The notes beneath the pieces were generated by a model. The model was not told the DNA's origin and searched no databases. It worked only from the letters and a program-made list of their open reading frames with translations. This document shows, piece after piece, positions 9,712 to 17,824 of a stretch of 64,000 bases of DNA. The stretch comes from an uncultured Ruminococcus sp. (GTDB lineage Bacteria; Bacillota; Clostridia; Oscillospirales; Acutalibacteraceae). The position numbers were made by a program, and so were the translations under genes. The DNA lies in the NCBI GenBank assembly GCA_904393835.1, contig CAJFNC010000011.1, positions 1-64,000 of the forward strand. Reading direction: 5' to 3'. The first letter of the stretch is position 1. Each line of letters starts with the position of its first letter.

Positions 9712-10443
9712 TTATTCAGCTGCCTCTTCGTCTGCTTCATCAGCTGCGGCAGCGCCCATCTGGCCCTCTCTGCCTTCGATTATAGCATCTGCCATTATGC
9801 TTGAAATAAGTTTAACTGCACGAATAGCATCGTCGTTACCGGGAATTACATAATCAATTTCGTCGGGATTACAGTTTGTATCTACGATAGCAACAATCGG
9901 AATGTTGAGCTTCTTAGCTTCTGTAACTGCAATCTTTTCTTTTCTGGGATCAACAATGAAGAGTGCGCCGGGCATCTCTGTCATATCTTTGATACCGCCC
10001 ATAAATTTTTCGAGCTTATCAATCTCAAGGTTAAGTTTGATAACTTCCTTCTTGGGAAGAAGATCAAATGTACCGTCCTCCTGCATAGCGCGGAGCTGCT
10101 TTAAACGAGCAATTCTCTTGCGAATTGTTGTGAAGTTTGTAAGCATACCGCCGAGCCATCTTGCGTTTACATAGAAAGCTCCTGCACGCTGAGCTTCATC
10201 TCTGATTGAATCCTGAGCCTGCTTCTTTGTGCCTACAAAGAGTACGTTTTTGCCTTCGGCAGAAATTTCACGAACAAAATTGTAAGCCTCATCAATTTTC
10301 TTGATGCTCTTCTCAAGGTTGATGATGTGAATACCGTTACGCTCTGTGAAGATGTATTGCTCCATCTTAGGGTTCCATCTTCTTGTCTGATGACCAAAGT
10401 GTACGCCTGCCTCCAAAAGCTGTTTGATTGATACTACTGACAT
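9712..10443 (-). CDS. rpsB: 30S ribosomal protein S2
   Basis: The protein has 243 residues. Typical S2 motifs are [18 protein letters not shown] at the N-terminus, [19 protein letters not shown] and [12 protein letters not shown]. It is a component of the small ribosomal subunit. It has a strong AAGGAGGATTTTATT-ATG start. First gene of the rpsB-tsf operon; the ~100-nt leader may carry autoregulation. Confidence 0.98.
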   Translation of the reverse strand: MSVVSIKQLLEAGVHFGHQTRRWNPKMEQYIFTERNGIHIINLEKSIKKIDEAYNFVREISAEGKNVLFVGTKKQAQDSIRDEAQRAGAFYVNARWLGGMLTNFTTIRKRIARLKQLRAMQEDGTFDLLPKKEVIKLNLEIDKLEKFMGGIKDMTEMPGALFIVDPRKEKIAVTEAKKLNIPIVAIVDTNCNPDEIDYVIPGNDDAIRAVKLISSIMADAIIEGREGQMGAAAADEADEEAAE

Positions 10444-10545
10444 AATAAAATCCTCCTTAGGTTAAAACCTCCGCCGTACTTTAATTTTATCGACCCAATA
10501 AGCAAAAATGCCACCCTGCCGACAAGTACTGCGTGCGAAATGCTA
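10444..10545 (-). promoter_or_regulatory. rpsB leader (candidate S2 autoregulatory RNA)
   Basis: The untranslated leader runs from about 10543 to the rpsB start. A GUACUU segment (plus-strand aagtac, 10524-10529) can pair with AAGUAC (10476-10481) some 30 nt before the ribosome binding site, enclosing GC-rich hairpins. S2 leaders with this role are known in other bacteria. Calling this one autoregulatory is inference. Confidence 0.4.
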
Positions 10546-10549
10546 ATAT

Positions 10550-10577
10550 ATTATACCATAAAATAAAAAAAAATCAA
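10550..10577 (-). promoter_or_regulatory. rpsB promoter
   Basis: -10 TATAAT at 10555-10550 and -35 TTGATT at 10577-10572, with 16-bp spacing. The -35 lies inside the terminator of the upstream gene. Confidence 0.7.
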
Positions 10578-10606
10578 GTGTTTTTTGATAAAAACACTTG
10601 ATTTTT
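10566..10606 (-). terminator. Terminator of the SleB-like gene
   Basis: A strong hairpin with arms atcaagtgttttt and aaaaacacttgat (about 10572-10603), followed by an A/T run. It lies directly after the stop codon at 10609. Confidence 0.85.
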
Positions 10607-10608
10607 GC

Positions 10609-11508
10609 TTAATCGTTGTAGTCGAAAAATCTTACATTTCCGCAGCCTACAATAAATTCCTGTGTCTCATGCCATTCGCTGACACCTGTGTAGAAACACA
10701 AAATTCTGTGTTGTACTGCCGAACCGTTTGAATCAAATATGTATGAAACGGCGTCTTTTACAGTCTGAGTCGGCTCTTTATCTGTTGGAGCATAATACTG
10801 GTATTCATTAATAATCCAGTCAATCGAAGTTGTATTTGACAAATTCATTGCATCTCTGATCGACTGAGCTACCAACGCTGCACCGTTAAAGCCCATGCTT
10901 CCTGCTTCTCCCATTACAAGTCTTTCAAGCTTAGCTCTGTCGTAGGATGAAAGAGTAACGGGTTTTGGTGAATAGTTGTAATCGGGATTGCTGATGCCGA
11001 TTAAGTAACCTGTTGAGTATGTAGGCGTACTTTGAGGTTTTGTTTCTTTAACCTTAACAGGCTTTGTCTCCTCAACCTTTTTAACAGGCTCCGTCGCCTT
11101 TGCAGTAGGCTCAGTAGCAGTTGTAGTTGCAACCTCTTTATTTTCCTTTTTCTCTGTCTGCTTTGTGCTTTCGGTAGCTTTTGTTACACTTTGAGTTGTA
11201 ACAACTTCTGTTTCGGGAATTGTAGTTTCAACAACACAATTGTTTGTAATTGCCACAGCAAACTTGTCAACATCGCCCACCGAATAAGCAGCCGCTTTCG
11301 TATCGGCAAACGCATTAACGTCCGGAGCAAGCGTTGTAGTAGGTACAATTAGAGTAACAGCGGCAAGCGCTACACCCAGTGCTACAGATAAAATTCTGAA
11401 CTTTTTCTTGCCCTTTTTAGTTGATTTTTCGACGCTGTATCTTGCAGTTTTTGAAGTGTTTACAGAATTTTCAGAACTTGCATAGCGTCTTATTTTTGTC
11501 GCTCTCAA
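10609..11508 (-). CDS. Membrane-anchored SleB-type cell wall hydrolase
   Basis: The protein has 299 residues with a basic cytoplasmic N-terminus (about 1-36), one membrane segment (about 39-60), a Thr/Lys/Glu-rich linker (about 95-165) and a C-terminal domain from about 185. That domain begins with LERLVMGEAGSMGFNGAALV, matching the hydrolase_2/SleB fold of peptidoglycan-lytic enzymes. The start codon is TTG at 11508, supported by GGAGG 8 nt upstream; no ATG fits. Likely acts on peptidoglycan in growth or spore biology. The exact bond cleaved is unknown. Confidence 0.75.
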   Translation of the reverse strand: MRATKIRRYASSENSVNTSKTARYSVEKSTKKGKKKFRILSVALGVALAAVTLIVPTTTLAPDVNAFADTKAAAYSVGDVDKFAVAITNNCVVETTIPETEVVTTQSVTKATESTKQTEKKENKEVATTTATEPTAKATEPVKKVEETKPVKVKETKPQSTPTYSTGYLIGISNPDYNYSPKPVTLSSYDRAKLERLVMGEAGSMGFNGAALVAQSIRDAMNLSNTTSIDWIINEYQYYAPTDKEPTQTVKDAVSYIFDSNGSAVQHRILCFYTGVSEWHETQEFIVGCGNVRFFDYND

Positions 11509-11797
11509 AAATTTATCCTCCCTCTGATTTCAACATATTGTATTGGATAATTAGGTGATGCACAATATGTCACGTCTTATAGTCGTAAAATTTTATCAAA
11601 CACACAATTGCACTTGTATTAAAACACAAATTTTAAAAAAATGCAAGTTTTGCTCTTTCATCATAATGTAATACTTGTAATCATTCTGTAACTCTTTAAG
11701 AATTTATTTCACTTACGAAAAATACAGTTGTGCAATTTGCATATATTTTAAATTGATTTTATGGTAATTTTGCGATATGAGTAGAATATCTAAAATT
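11509..11797. other. Intergenic, AT-rich
   Basis: Upstream region of the SleB-like gene and 3' side of ylmC. No gene, RNA or clear terminator recognised. Confidence 0.4.
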
Positions 11798-12085
11798 TTA
11801 ATTTTTTCCGCCAAAACGACGCTTTTTAGGCCTTTTTACAGGGTTCGGGGTTTTACACGAGATTATAATTGTATCTTCTCCGATAAGCTCAATTTTCTCC
11901 CACGGAATTATATAATCTTCGCATTTTCCAAATAATCCGAAAAGGCCGGATCGGCCGAATATGATGAGAGATGCTATTCTTGCTGACTTTGTATCAACCA
12001 AAACATCATCGACGCAACCTATCCGTGTTCCGTCGCAGACGCTTATTACCTCCTTATGTCGTAAATCGGTTAATCTGCAATTCAT
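11798..12085 (-). CDS. ylmC: YlmC/YmxH-family PRC-barrel protein
   Basis: The protein has 95 residues and is a single PRC-barrel domain. It shows LTDLRHKEVISVCDGTRIG, then VDDVLVD, an FGLFG turn and EDYIIPWEKIELIGEDTI, typical of the YlmC/YmxH sporulation-associated family of Firmicutes. The biochemical role of the family is not settled. AAGGGGGATT precedes the ATG. It is divergent from degV. Confidence 0.85.
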   Translation of the reverse strand: MNCRLTDLRHKEVISVCDGTRIGCVDDVLVDTKSARIASLIIFGRSGLFGLFGKCEDYIIPWEKIELIGEDTIIISCKTPNPVKRPKKRRFGGKN

Positions 12086-12168
12086 ACATACAATCCCCCT
12101 TATTTATTATACTAATATATATGTATATATAAGCAAAAAGATACTGCATTAAAATTGTTTAAATTAAA

Positions 12169-12197
12169 TTGACTTTTATTGCACATTTTGGTAAAAT
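12169..12197 (+). promoter_or_regulatory. degV promoter
   Basis: -35 TTGACT (12169-12174), 17-bp spacer, -10 TAAAAT (12192-12197), about 47 nt before the degV start. Confidence 0.65.
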
Positions 12198-12243
12198 ATT
12201 ATATATTAAATTTTAATATTAGCTGACTGGAGTTGAATATAAA

Positions 12244-13116
12244 ATGGATTACGTTTTTATGACAGATGCTTCTTGTGATTTGACACAAAAGCAGGTTGAC
12301 GAAATCGGCGTTGAAGTTATTCCGATGGAGTTTCAAATGGAGGACAAATGCTATCTGCATTATCCGGATGCCAGAATGATGTCGCTTGACGAGTTTTATT
12401 CTAAAATTAAATCCGGCGTCGATTCAAAAACAACTCAAATTAACTACGACACATTTACAAACTACTTTGAGCCTTACCTTAAAGCCGGTAAAGATGTTAT
12501 CTATACAGGTATTCCTACAGGTCTAAGCGGAACTTACAACACCTGTATGATTGCCGTTAATGCTTTGAAAGAAAAATATCCCGACAGAAAACTGATAGCT
12601 ATCGACTCTTTCTGCGATTCGGCGGGTCTGGGTTATTTAGTATATCTTGCAGGCAAAAAGTACAGAGAGGGCGCATCAATTGATGAGCTTGCAAAGTATA
12701 TTGAAGATACAAGATTAAAGGTTTGCCATTGGTTTGTAGTTGACGATCTTGATCAACTTAAAAGAGGCGGAAGAATTTCTGCGGTTACTGCCACTTTCGG
12801 CAAAGCTCTTCAGATTAAACCGCTTATCAGCGTTGACAATACGGGAAAACTTATAAACGTGGGTAAAATCAGAGGAAAAAGCAATGTTATTCCCTGTCTT
12901 ATTAAGCACTTGGAACGCGATAGTGAGGATTTGAAAAATAATATTGTGTTTGTTGCTCATGCCGATAACATTGAGGGGGCTCAACAGCTTAGCAAAGCGG
13001 TTAAGGGTATGTGCAAGGAAGTTCAGATTTGCGATATCGGTCCGGTTATCGGTACTCACGTCGGTTCAGGTATGCTTGCTGTTTTGTTTACAGGCAAAAG
13101 GAATCTTCAATTTTAA
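12244..13116 (+). CDS. DegV family fatty-acid-binding protein
   Basis: The protein has 290 residues with the two-domain DegV fold: TDASCDLT at the N-terminus, TSQ-like SKTTQINYDTF near residue 60, IPTGLSGTYN near 95, DSFCDSAGLG near 120 and RGGRIS near 175. DegV proteins (FakB type) bind a fatty acid and present it to a FakA kinase. No fakA is nearby, so this role is by family. A TGGAG ribosome binding site lies 11 nt before ATG. Confidence 0.9.
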   Translation: MDYVFMTDASCDLTQKQVDEIGVEVIPMEFQMEDKCYLHYPDARMMSLDEFYSKIKSGVDSKTTQINYDTFTNYFEPYLKAGKDVIYTGIPTGLSGTYNTCMIAVNALKEKYPDRKLIAIDSFCDSAGLGYLVYLAGKKYREGASIDELAKYIEDTRLKVCHWFVVDDLDQLKRGGRISAVTATFGKALQIKPLISVDNTGKLINVGKIRGKSNVIPCLIKHLERDSEDLKNNIVFVAHADNIEGAQQLSKAVKGMCKEVQICDIGPVIGTHVGSGMLAVLFTGKRNLQF

Positions 13117-13130
13117 AATTAATAATGGTA

Positions 13131-13164
13131 AAAATCAAGCCGACTCAGTGAGTCGGCTTTTTTT
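13131..13164. terminator. Bidirectional terminator between degV and the small membrane protein
   Basis: Arms aagccgact (13137-13145) and agtcggctt (13151-13159) with T-run 13157-13164 and an A-run on the other side. It serves degV on the plus strand and the 28-residue gene on the minus strand. Confidence 0.85.
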
Positions 13165-13166
13165 GT

Positions 13167-13253
13167 TCATCCTCTGTTATAGTACACCAGGCACATAACG
13201 CTTACTCCTGCAAATGCCCCTGCAAACAAGCCTATGACCAAACCTAAAATCAT
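13167..13253 (-). CDS. DUF3789-like 28-residue membrane protein
   Basis: A tiny gene encoding one hydrophobic helix (MILGLVIGLFAGAF onward) and ending in YYNRG. An AGGAGG site 9 nt before the ATG and the shared terminator just after its stop make it credible. Length, single glycine/alanine-rich helix and N-terminus recall DUF3789 miniproteins of Firmicutes and their mobile elements. The function is unknown. It would fall below usual gene-calling length limits. Confidence 0.6.
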   Translation of the reverse strand: MILGLVIGLFAGAFAGVSVMCLVYYNRG

Positions 13254-13328
13254 TGAAATTTACCTCCTGTACATAATTTGACATTTATTATCAGCGTTTT
13301 ATGCAATAATGGTTATGGGGTGAAAACA

Positions 13329-14126
13329 ATGCGTACAATTTATGTAGATATATTGATTACCGTAAATATTTTGATAGATTTTATGCTTTTAGTTTGCACC
13401 AAAAATTTTTTGCACATCAAAGTTTCTTTAAAAAGAATGATTTTGGGAAGCATCATCGGTGGAGTTCTGAGCCTTGCAGCTCTTATGCCTAAACTCGGGT
13501 TTGGTGAAAATATTATTCTCAGCTTTGTTTCTGCTTCAATTATTATATTTTCAACCTTTGGAAAGTGCAAAATTAAGCAATTCTTTAAACGCAGCGCTGT
13601 ATTTTATATTTTATCTTTTTGCTTTTGCGGAATTATGATTTTTATTTATACAGCTTTCAAACCTAACGGAATGCAAATTTACAACAATATTGTGTACTTT
13701 AACATTAATCCTATATTACTGATTATTCTTACCCTTATAAGTTATTATATTCTTAAACTTGTAAAAAGGTTCACAAAAGGCGAAATTGGCAATGAAATTT
13801 GTGATGTTGAAATTATGATTGGCAAAAACAATTATATTTTTAAAGCAAAAGTTGATACCGCCTGCAATGTTAAGGAGCCTTTTTCAGGTGATTATGTGAT
13901 AATAATTGAAGAAAAAATATTAGACGGATTTGTCCCGATACAAAAAAGCGGCAGGATAATTCCTTTTAACAGTCTGGGAGGTGACGGGATTTTACAGGGA
14001 TTTAAGGTAGATAAATTAAAGATTAACGGAAGTGAAAAGCCGAATAATATTTATGCGGGAATCTGTAAAAATGTTTTAAAAGGAGATGTAAAAGCAATAG
14101 TTCCGTATGCGATAATAAACAGTTGA
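13329..14126 (+). CDS. spoIIGA: Sigma-E processing peptidase SpoIIGA
   Basis: The protein has 265 residues from the ATG at 13329 (GGGGTG upstream). Five membrane segments occupy about residues 1-145, followed by a cytoplasmic aspartic-protease-like domain with the catalytic Asp176 in [14 protein letters not shown]. SpoIIGA cleaves pro-sigma-E in the mother cell after forespore signalling through SpoIIR. It is upstream of and nearly contiguous with sigE, the classical arrangement. The DTG-type motif here reads DTA, a variation to note. Identification rests on topology, motif and synteny. Confidence 0.88.
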   Translation: MRTIYVDILITVNILIDFMLLVCTKNFLHIKVSLKRMILGSIIGGVLSLAALMPKLGFGENIILSFVSASIIIFSTFGKCKIKQFFKRSAVFYILSFCFCGIMIFIYTAFKPNGMQIYNNIVYFNINPILLIILTLISYYILKLVKRFTKGEIGNEICDVEIMIGKNNYIFKAKVDTACNVKEPFSGDYVIIIEEKILDGFVPIQKSGRIIPFNSLGGDGILQGFKVDKLKINGSEKPNNIYAGICKNVLKGDVKAIVPYAIINS

Positions 14127-14143
14127 AGATTGTGAGGTCAGAA

Positions 14144-14845
14144 ATGAAACTTAGCGCCATTATTATCAAAATTAAAATGTTTTTTCTCAGCGAAAACGAT
14201 ATATTTTACATTAACGGAAGCGATACGCTTCCCCCTCCGCTTACAAAAGCCGAGGAAAAAATTATTATGGATAAAATTGTAAGCGGAGACGAAAAAGCCC
14301 GTGAACCGCTTATTGTACATAACCTGCGGCTTGTCGTTTATATTGCTAAAAAATTCGAGTCACCCAGCGCAAATGCCGAGGATTTGATTTCAATCGGGAC
14401 AATCGGGTTGATCAAAGCGGTAAACACATTTTCTCCCGAAAAAAATATTAAACTTGCGACTTATGCATCCAGATGTATTGAAAACGAAATTTTAATGTTT
14501 TTGCGAAAATCTTCTCAACTTAAAAATGAGGTTTCAATTGATGAACCGCTGAATACTGACTGGGACGGAAACGAACTGCTGTTGTGTGACGTTTTAGGCA
14601 GCGACCCCGACGATATTAACACAAATATTGAAACCGAGCTTGAGAGAAGTCTTGTTTTAAGCGCGGTAAACAACCTTAACGAACGTGAATGTCTGATAAT
14701 GCAGCTTAGGTTTGGTCTTAACGGTAAAAAAGAGCACACACAAAAGCAGGTTGCCGATATGCTTGGCATTTCGCAGTCGTATATTTCACGCCTTGAAAAG
14801 AAAATCATTAAACAGCTCAAAACTCAACTCGACAAAGCGGTTTAA
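14144..14845 (+). CDS. sigE: RNA polymerase sporulation sigma factor sigma-E
   Basis: The protein has 233 residues from the ATG at 14144 with GAGGT 6-7 nt upstream. A short pro-sequence-like hydrophobic N-terminus precedes region 2 ([40 protein letters not shown]), then region 4 with a helix-turn-helix ([20 protein letters not shown]). It follows spoIIGA at 17 nt, so the pair encodes the pro-sigma and its processing enzyme. It directs early mother-cell transcription in sporulation. Confidence 0.93.
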   Translation: MKLSAIIIKIKMFFLSENDIFYINGSDTLPPPLTKAEEKIIMDKIVSGDEKAREPLIVHNLRLVVYIAKKFESPSANAEDLISIGTIGLIKAVNTFSPEKNIKLATYASRCIENEILMFLRKSSQLKNEVSIDEPLNTDWDGNELLLCDVLGSDPDDINTNIETELERSLVLSAVNNLNERECLIMQLRFGLNGKKEHTQKQVADMLGISQSYISRLEKKIIKQLKTQLDKAV

Positions 14846-14854
14846 AATTTATGC

Positions 14855-14893
14855 AAAAAAGACCTGACGCCTTGCGGTATCAGGTCTTTTTTT
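14855..14893. terminator. Bidirectional terminator, sigE / lipoprotein
   Basis: Arms agacctga and tcaggtct around 14860-14887, with A-run before and T-run after. The T-run overlaps the stop codon of the lipoprotein gene on the minus strand. Confidence 0.85.
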
Positions 14894-15227
14894 AAACGAG
14901 AACATTAGACGGAGAAGTTGATGACTTGGCACTGTCGGTCGGTATAGTTTCGGATTGGCTTGTTGTTCCCTCTTCATTGCCGATAAAGCCATCGGTATCA
15001 GATATCTTACCGTTTGAAGAGTCATCGCCAACGTCTTCCGCATCGCTCATTACGTCGGAACCGGCCTCCGAAACGACAGAACCGGCGTCCGAAACGACAG
15101 AACCGGCGTCCGAAACGACTTCTCCTGCTACTGACCCGGCGTCAGATACAGCGTCTTCAGCTCCGCAGCCGGTCAACATACCGGCCATAATAAGCCCCAA
15201 AAGGGCTGCACATAGATATTTTTTCAT
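14892..15227 (-). CDS. Small acidic repeat lipoprotein
   Basis: The protein has 111 residues. The signal peptide ends with lipobox LTGC (Cys about residue 21), so it is probably lipid-anchored outside the membrane. The mature part is acidic and low-complexity with repeated SDAGSVV units and a Ser/Thr/Pro tail. ATG at 15227 is chosen over an upstream in-frame GTG because GGGTG sits 6 nt before it. No known domain. It may be a surface spacer. The repeats suggest length variation between strains. Confidence 0.65.
   Translation of the reverse strand: MKKYLCAALLGLIMAGMLTGCGAEDAVSDAGSVAGEVVSDAGSVVSDAGSVVSEAGSDVMSDAEDVGDDSSNGKISDTDGFIGNEEGTTSQSETIPTDSAKSSTSPSNVLV
15058..15120. repeat. About three tandem 21-bp units inside the lipoprotein gene
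   Basis: The unit ccggcgtccgaaacgacagaa recurs three times with one early substitution. It encodes the repeated DAGSVVS segment. The unit length is a multiple of three, so copy changes keep frame. Confidence 0.75.
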
Positions 15228-15245
15228 AAAATTCACCCTGATATA

Positions 15246-15283
15246 AAATAATGGTGTCGTTTATAGCGACACCATTATTTTTA
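15246..15283 (-). terminator. Terminator of mscS
   Basis: Arms aataatggtgtcg and cgacaccattatt (about 15247-15280). It is followed within 20 nt by the ribosome binding site of the lipoprotein gene. Confidence 0.8.
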
Positions 15284-15298
15284 TCATAATTTTTAATT

Positions 15299-16090
15299 TT
15301 ATTTATCACTTTTTATAACTACGTGCGGATACGGAATTGTTATATTATTTTTAGCAAATTCTGTAATTACATTTTCCTGCATATAGTAATAAACATCGTA
15401 ATAATCATCGGGATTTACCCATATCATCACTACAATTTCTATACCGCTTTCAAGATGTTGGCCTACGTGAACTTCCGGCATTGGATCCCTAATAACCTTG
15501 TCGTTTTTAAAAATCAACTCAAGCAAAAGGCTCTTAACCTTTGATATATCGTCATCATAACTGACGGTGTAGGTCAAATCCACTCGTCGACGGTCAACCA
15601 TAGTACAGTTGACAACATTGTTTGTTGTAAGACGTGAGTTCGGTATTGTGACAATTTTATTATCAAGAGTGTGAATAGTCGTGAAAAATATTTTGATGCT
15701 TGTCACTCTGCCCTTTAAGCCCTCAAATTCAAGAATATCGCCTGCAACAAATGGTTTATTGAACAGGATAATCATACCGCTTGCCAGGTTGCTTAGACTG
15801 TCCTGTAGTGCAAGACCTGCCGTTAATGCCGCAGCACCGACCGCTGTTATGAGCGACGCTACATTTACTCCTATAGTTGCAAGCGCAGTAATTGCCACGA
15901 TTAAATAAAACAAAACCTTTAACAATGACATTACAAATGTAACGGCTGTTAAATCTATACTTGTTTTTTGCAGAATATTCTTGATTAGGCGAATGATAAT
16001 TTTTGAAATTACTACGCCTATTACAATGACTGCAATAAATGATAACAAATGCGGTAAGAAATCCACAATTGATTGATAAATTTTTTCCAT
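15299..16090 (-). CDS. mscS: MscS-family small-conductance mechanosensitive channel
   Basis: The protein has 263 residues. Three membrane segments are followed by the Gly/Ala-rich pore helix AVGAAALTAGLALQDSLSNLASG, then the beta domain with KPFVAGDILEFEG and IVTIPNSRLTTNNVVN. This is the compact MscS architecture for releasing osmolytes under hypo-osmotic stress at the cytoplasmic membrane. It follows the MORN gene by 5 nt, so the two are probably cotranscribed with pfkA upstream. Confidence 0.93.
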   Translation of the reverse strand: MEKIYQSIVDFLPHLLSFIAVIVIGVVISKIIIRLIKNILQKTSIDLTAVTFVMSLLKVLFYLIVAITALATIGVNVASLITAVGAAALTAGLALQDSLSNLASGMIILFNKPFVAGDILEFEGLKGRVTSIKIFFTTIHTLDNKIVTIPNSRLTTNNVVNCTMVDRRRVDLTYTVSYDDDISKVKSLLLELIFKNDKVIRDPMPEVHVGQHLESGIEIVVMIWVNPDDYYDVYYYMQENVITEFAKNNITIPYPHVVIKSDK

Positions 16091-16095
16091 AATTA

Positions 16096-17748
16096 TTATT
16101 CCTCAATAACTTTTTCAGAAACGAGTTCGCCGTTGTGCCAATGCTGAACGACAACTCTGCCCATACTGTCAAATTTAACGCTTTTTCCCTCTCGAACACC
16201 GTCAACGTATGTGCATACATCGAGGAAATTTCCGTCTTTATCAAAGCGTGCGCCGATGTTTTCCGGCTTATTATCGTTCCATTTTCCGATATGCATTGTT
16301 CCGTCGCTCAGGCGGTAACCCACGCCGCTGCCGCTGCGTTTTCCGTTTTTCCAGTTACCGACATAATTAATGCTGCCCTCTTTGTAATAGCAAACGCCGA
16401 AACCGTCTTTTTTATCTTCTAAATATTCGCCGTCATATACTGTTACGCCGTCAGCATTAACGGTTCTGCCTCTGCCCGTTCTGAGATTATTATCATCAAG
16501 TTCTCCGTAGTAGAGATAACGTCCTGCAGGCTTTTGGATTACCATATCACATTTTGGTGATTTGGCTTTTTCAAACGATGAATCCTCGTCGTCACTTTCT
16601 TGTGTATATTCGCTTATTTCCTCAGAAATATTTTTATTTTCTTCCTTGGAACTGTTCTCGGTGGCATTCGACATGTCTTCCTTGGAAACAACTTCGCTTT
16701 CAGCAAAATCTACGGCATTTTCCGATTGGCTGTCGGAATCGGTAGCATTTATCTCCTCTGCTTCAATTTGAGTTTGATCATTTTCACTGTGTTCAGCTTC
16801 GGGAACATATGTAGTTTCACCGATCGGTTGATTATCAGCAGTCAATTTACCTCCCTCTTCAGACGATTGATCATATAATTCATCGTTTGTGTGAATCAGA
16901 ATTTCACCAAACAGGCTTTTGTTTGTCTTATGAGCTTCAGTAAGGATTTTTTCAATTTTATCATACGCAGAGTACGGCACTTCTTCATTGGAAGTTTCAT
17001 CAGTTTGTAAAGTTTGTGTATCAACTTCCCGTACCGGTTCATCGGTCAGATAATCGGCATTAAACAAATCAATTTTGCCGTTTAACTTAAAGTCTGTTGT
17101 AAATCGATCTGCTTTAAAATGAAATCCGTCTAAAATTTTTTCAGACTCAATGCTGTCGTCTTCGGGAAAATCAGACGGTTTAAACTTTGCATCATACCAA
17201 ATCATACCTGCATTTGAATAAACAAGAGCCTCACATTCTTGAGCAGGCATGGCAGTTGAAGGAAAAAGTGTAGCGGCTTTCCTGACTCCGTCAATATACT
17301 TTTCAAGCTTCAATACAAAAACGCCTGAAATTACTTTTGGATATATCACCGAAACTATTTTATTTTCATGATATACGCTGAAATACTCTGTTCTTTGCCA
17401 GATGTGTTTTTCGTTAAAATACTGACGCTTAATTATTATTTCATTATCATTGTATGTTATTACGCAGTAAATACCGTCAGAAAGCTTTTTCACCGTTTGA
17501 TACGGCTTTTTATTTCGAGTGATTTTCCAAGATAGAGGGGCACCTGATTTTAACACATAGGAAATATTGTAAAGTTTTCCGAAAATGTTTATTTCTGACT
17601 TATCCTGCTGTGCAAATTCATTGGCATTAAAGTAATTTGCGCGAACTCCCGCCAGCGCGTCATCCTTAAAATCAAGCTTTTCAAAATCCGAAACAAGTAC
17701 TGAGTAAATAAGTAAATCCTTAGAAAGTTTTTGTAAATCAGCTAACAT
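16096..17748 (-). CDS. MORN-repeat protein of unknown function
   Basis: The protein has 550 residues from ATG 17748 (AAAGGAT upstream). Residues about 1-230 form an unrecognised globular domain (YNISYVLKSGAPLSWKI region). Residues about 235-400 are a Glu/Asp/Ser-rich disordered linker. The C-terminus (about 420-550) has at least four MORN-type repeats such as YDGEYLEDKKDGFG, YVGNWKNGKRSG and HIGKWNDNKPEN. No signal peptide is seen. It lies between pfkA and mscS on one strand. MORN repeats often mediate membrane or protein contact; no enzymatic role can be assigned. Confidence 0.7.
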   Translation of the reverse strand: MLADLQKLSKDLLIYSVLVSDFEKLDFKDDALAGVRANYFNANEFAQQDKSEINIFGKLYNISYVLKSGAPLSWKITRNKKPYQTVKKLSDGIYCVITYNDNEIIIKRQYFNEKHIWQRTEYFSVYHENKIVSVIYPKVISGVFVLKLEKYIDGVRKAATLFPSTAMPAQECEALVYSNAGMIWYDAKFKPSDFPEDDSIESEKILDGFHFKADRFTTDFKLNGKIDLFNADYLTDEPVREVDTQTLQTDETSNEEVPYSAYDKIEKILTEAHKTNKSLFGEILIHTNDELYDQSSEEGGKLTADNQPIGETTYVPEAEHSENDQTQIEAEEINATDSDSQSENAVDFAESEVVSKEDMSNATENSSKEENKNISEEISEYTQESDDEDSSFEKAKSPKCDMVIQKPAGRYLYYGELDDNNLRTGRGRTVNADGVTVYDGEYLEDKKDGFGVCYYKEGSINYVGNWKNGKRSGSGVGYRLSDGTMHIGKWNDNKPENIGARFDKDGNFLDVCTYVDGVREGKSVKFDSMGRVVVQHWHNGELVSEKVIEE

Positions 17749-17784
17749 AACGGTATCCTTTCCGAAATAACACAATATAAAAAT

Positions 17785-17806
17785 TAAGGGCGAACATAGT
17801 CCGCCC
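17785..17806 (-). terminator. Weak terminator-like hairpin after pfkA
   Basis: gggcg/cgccc stem (about 17788-17804) followed on the minus strand by TTAATTTTT. It probably reduces rather than blocks transcription into the MORN gene. Confidence 0.5.
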
Positions 17807-17824
17807 CGTAATATGTAAAATAAA

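Noticed and set aside
15058..15120. CRISPR-like repeat
   Set aside because: The units are contiguous 21-mers without spacers and lie inside a coding region.
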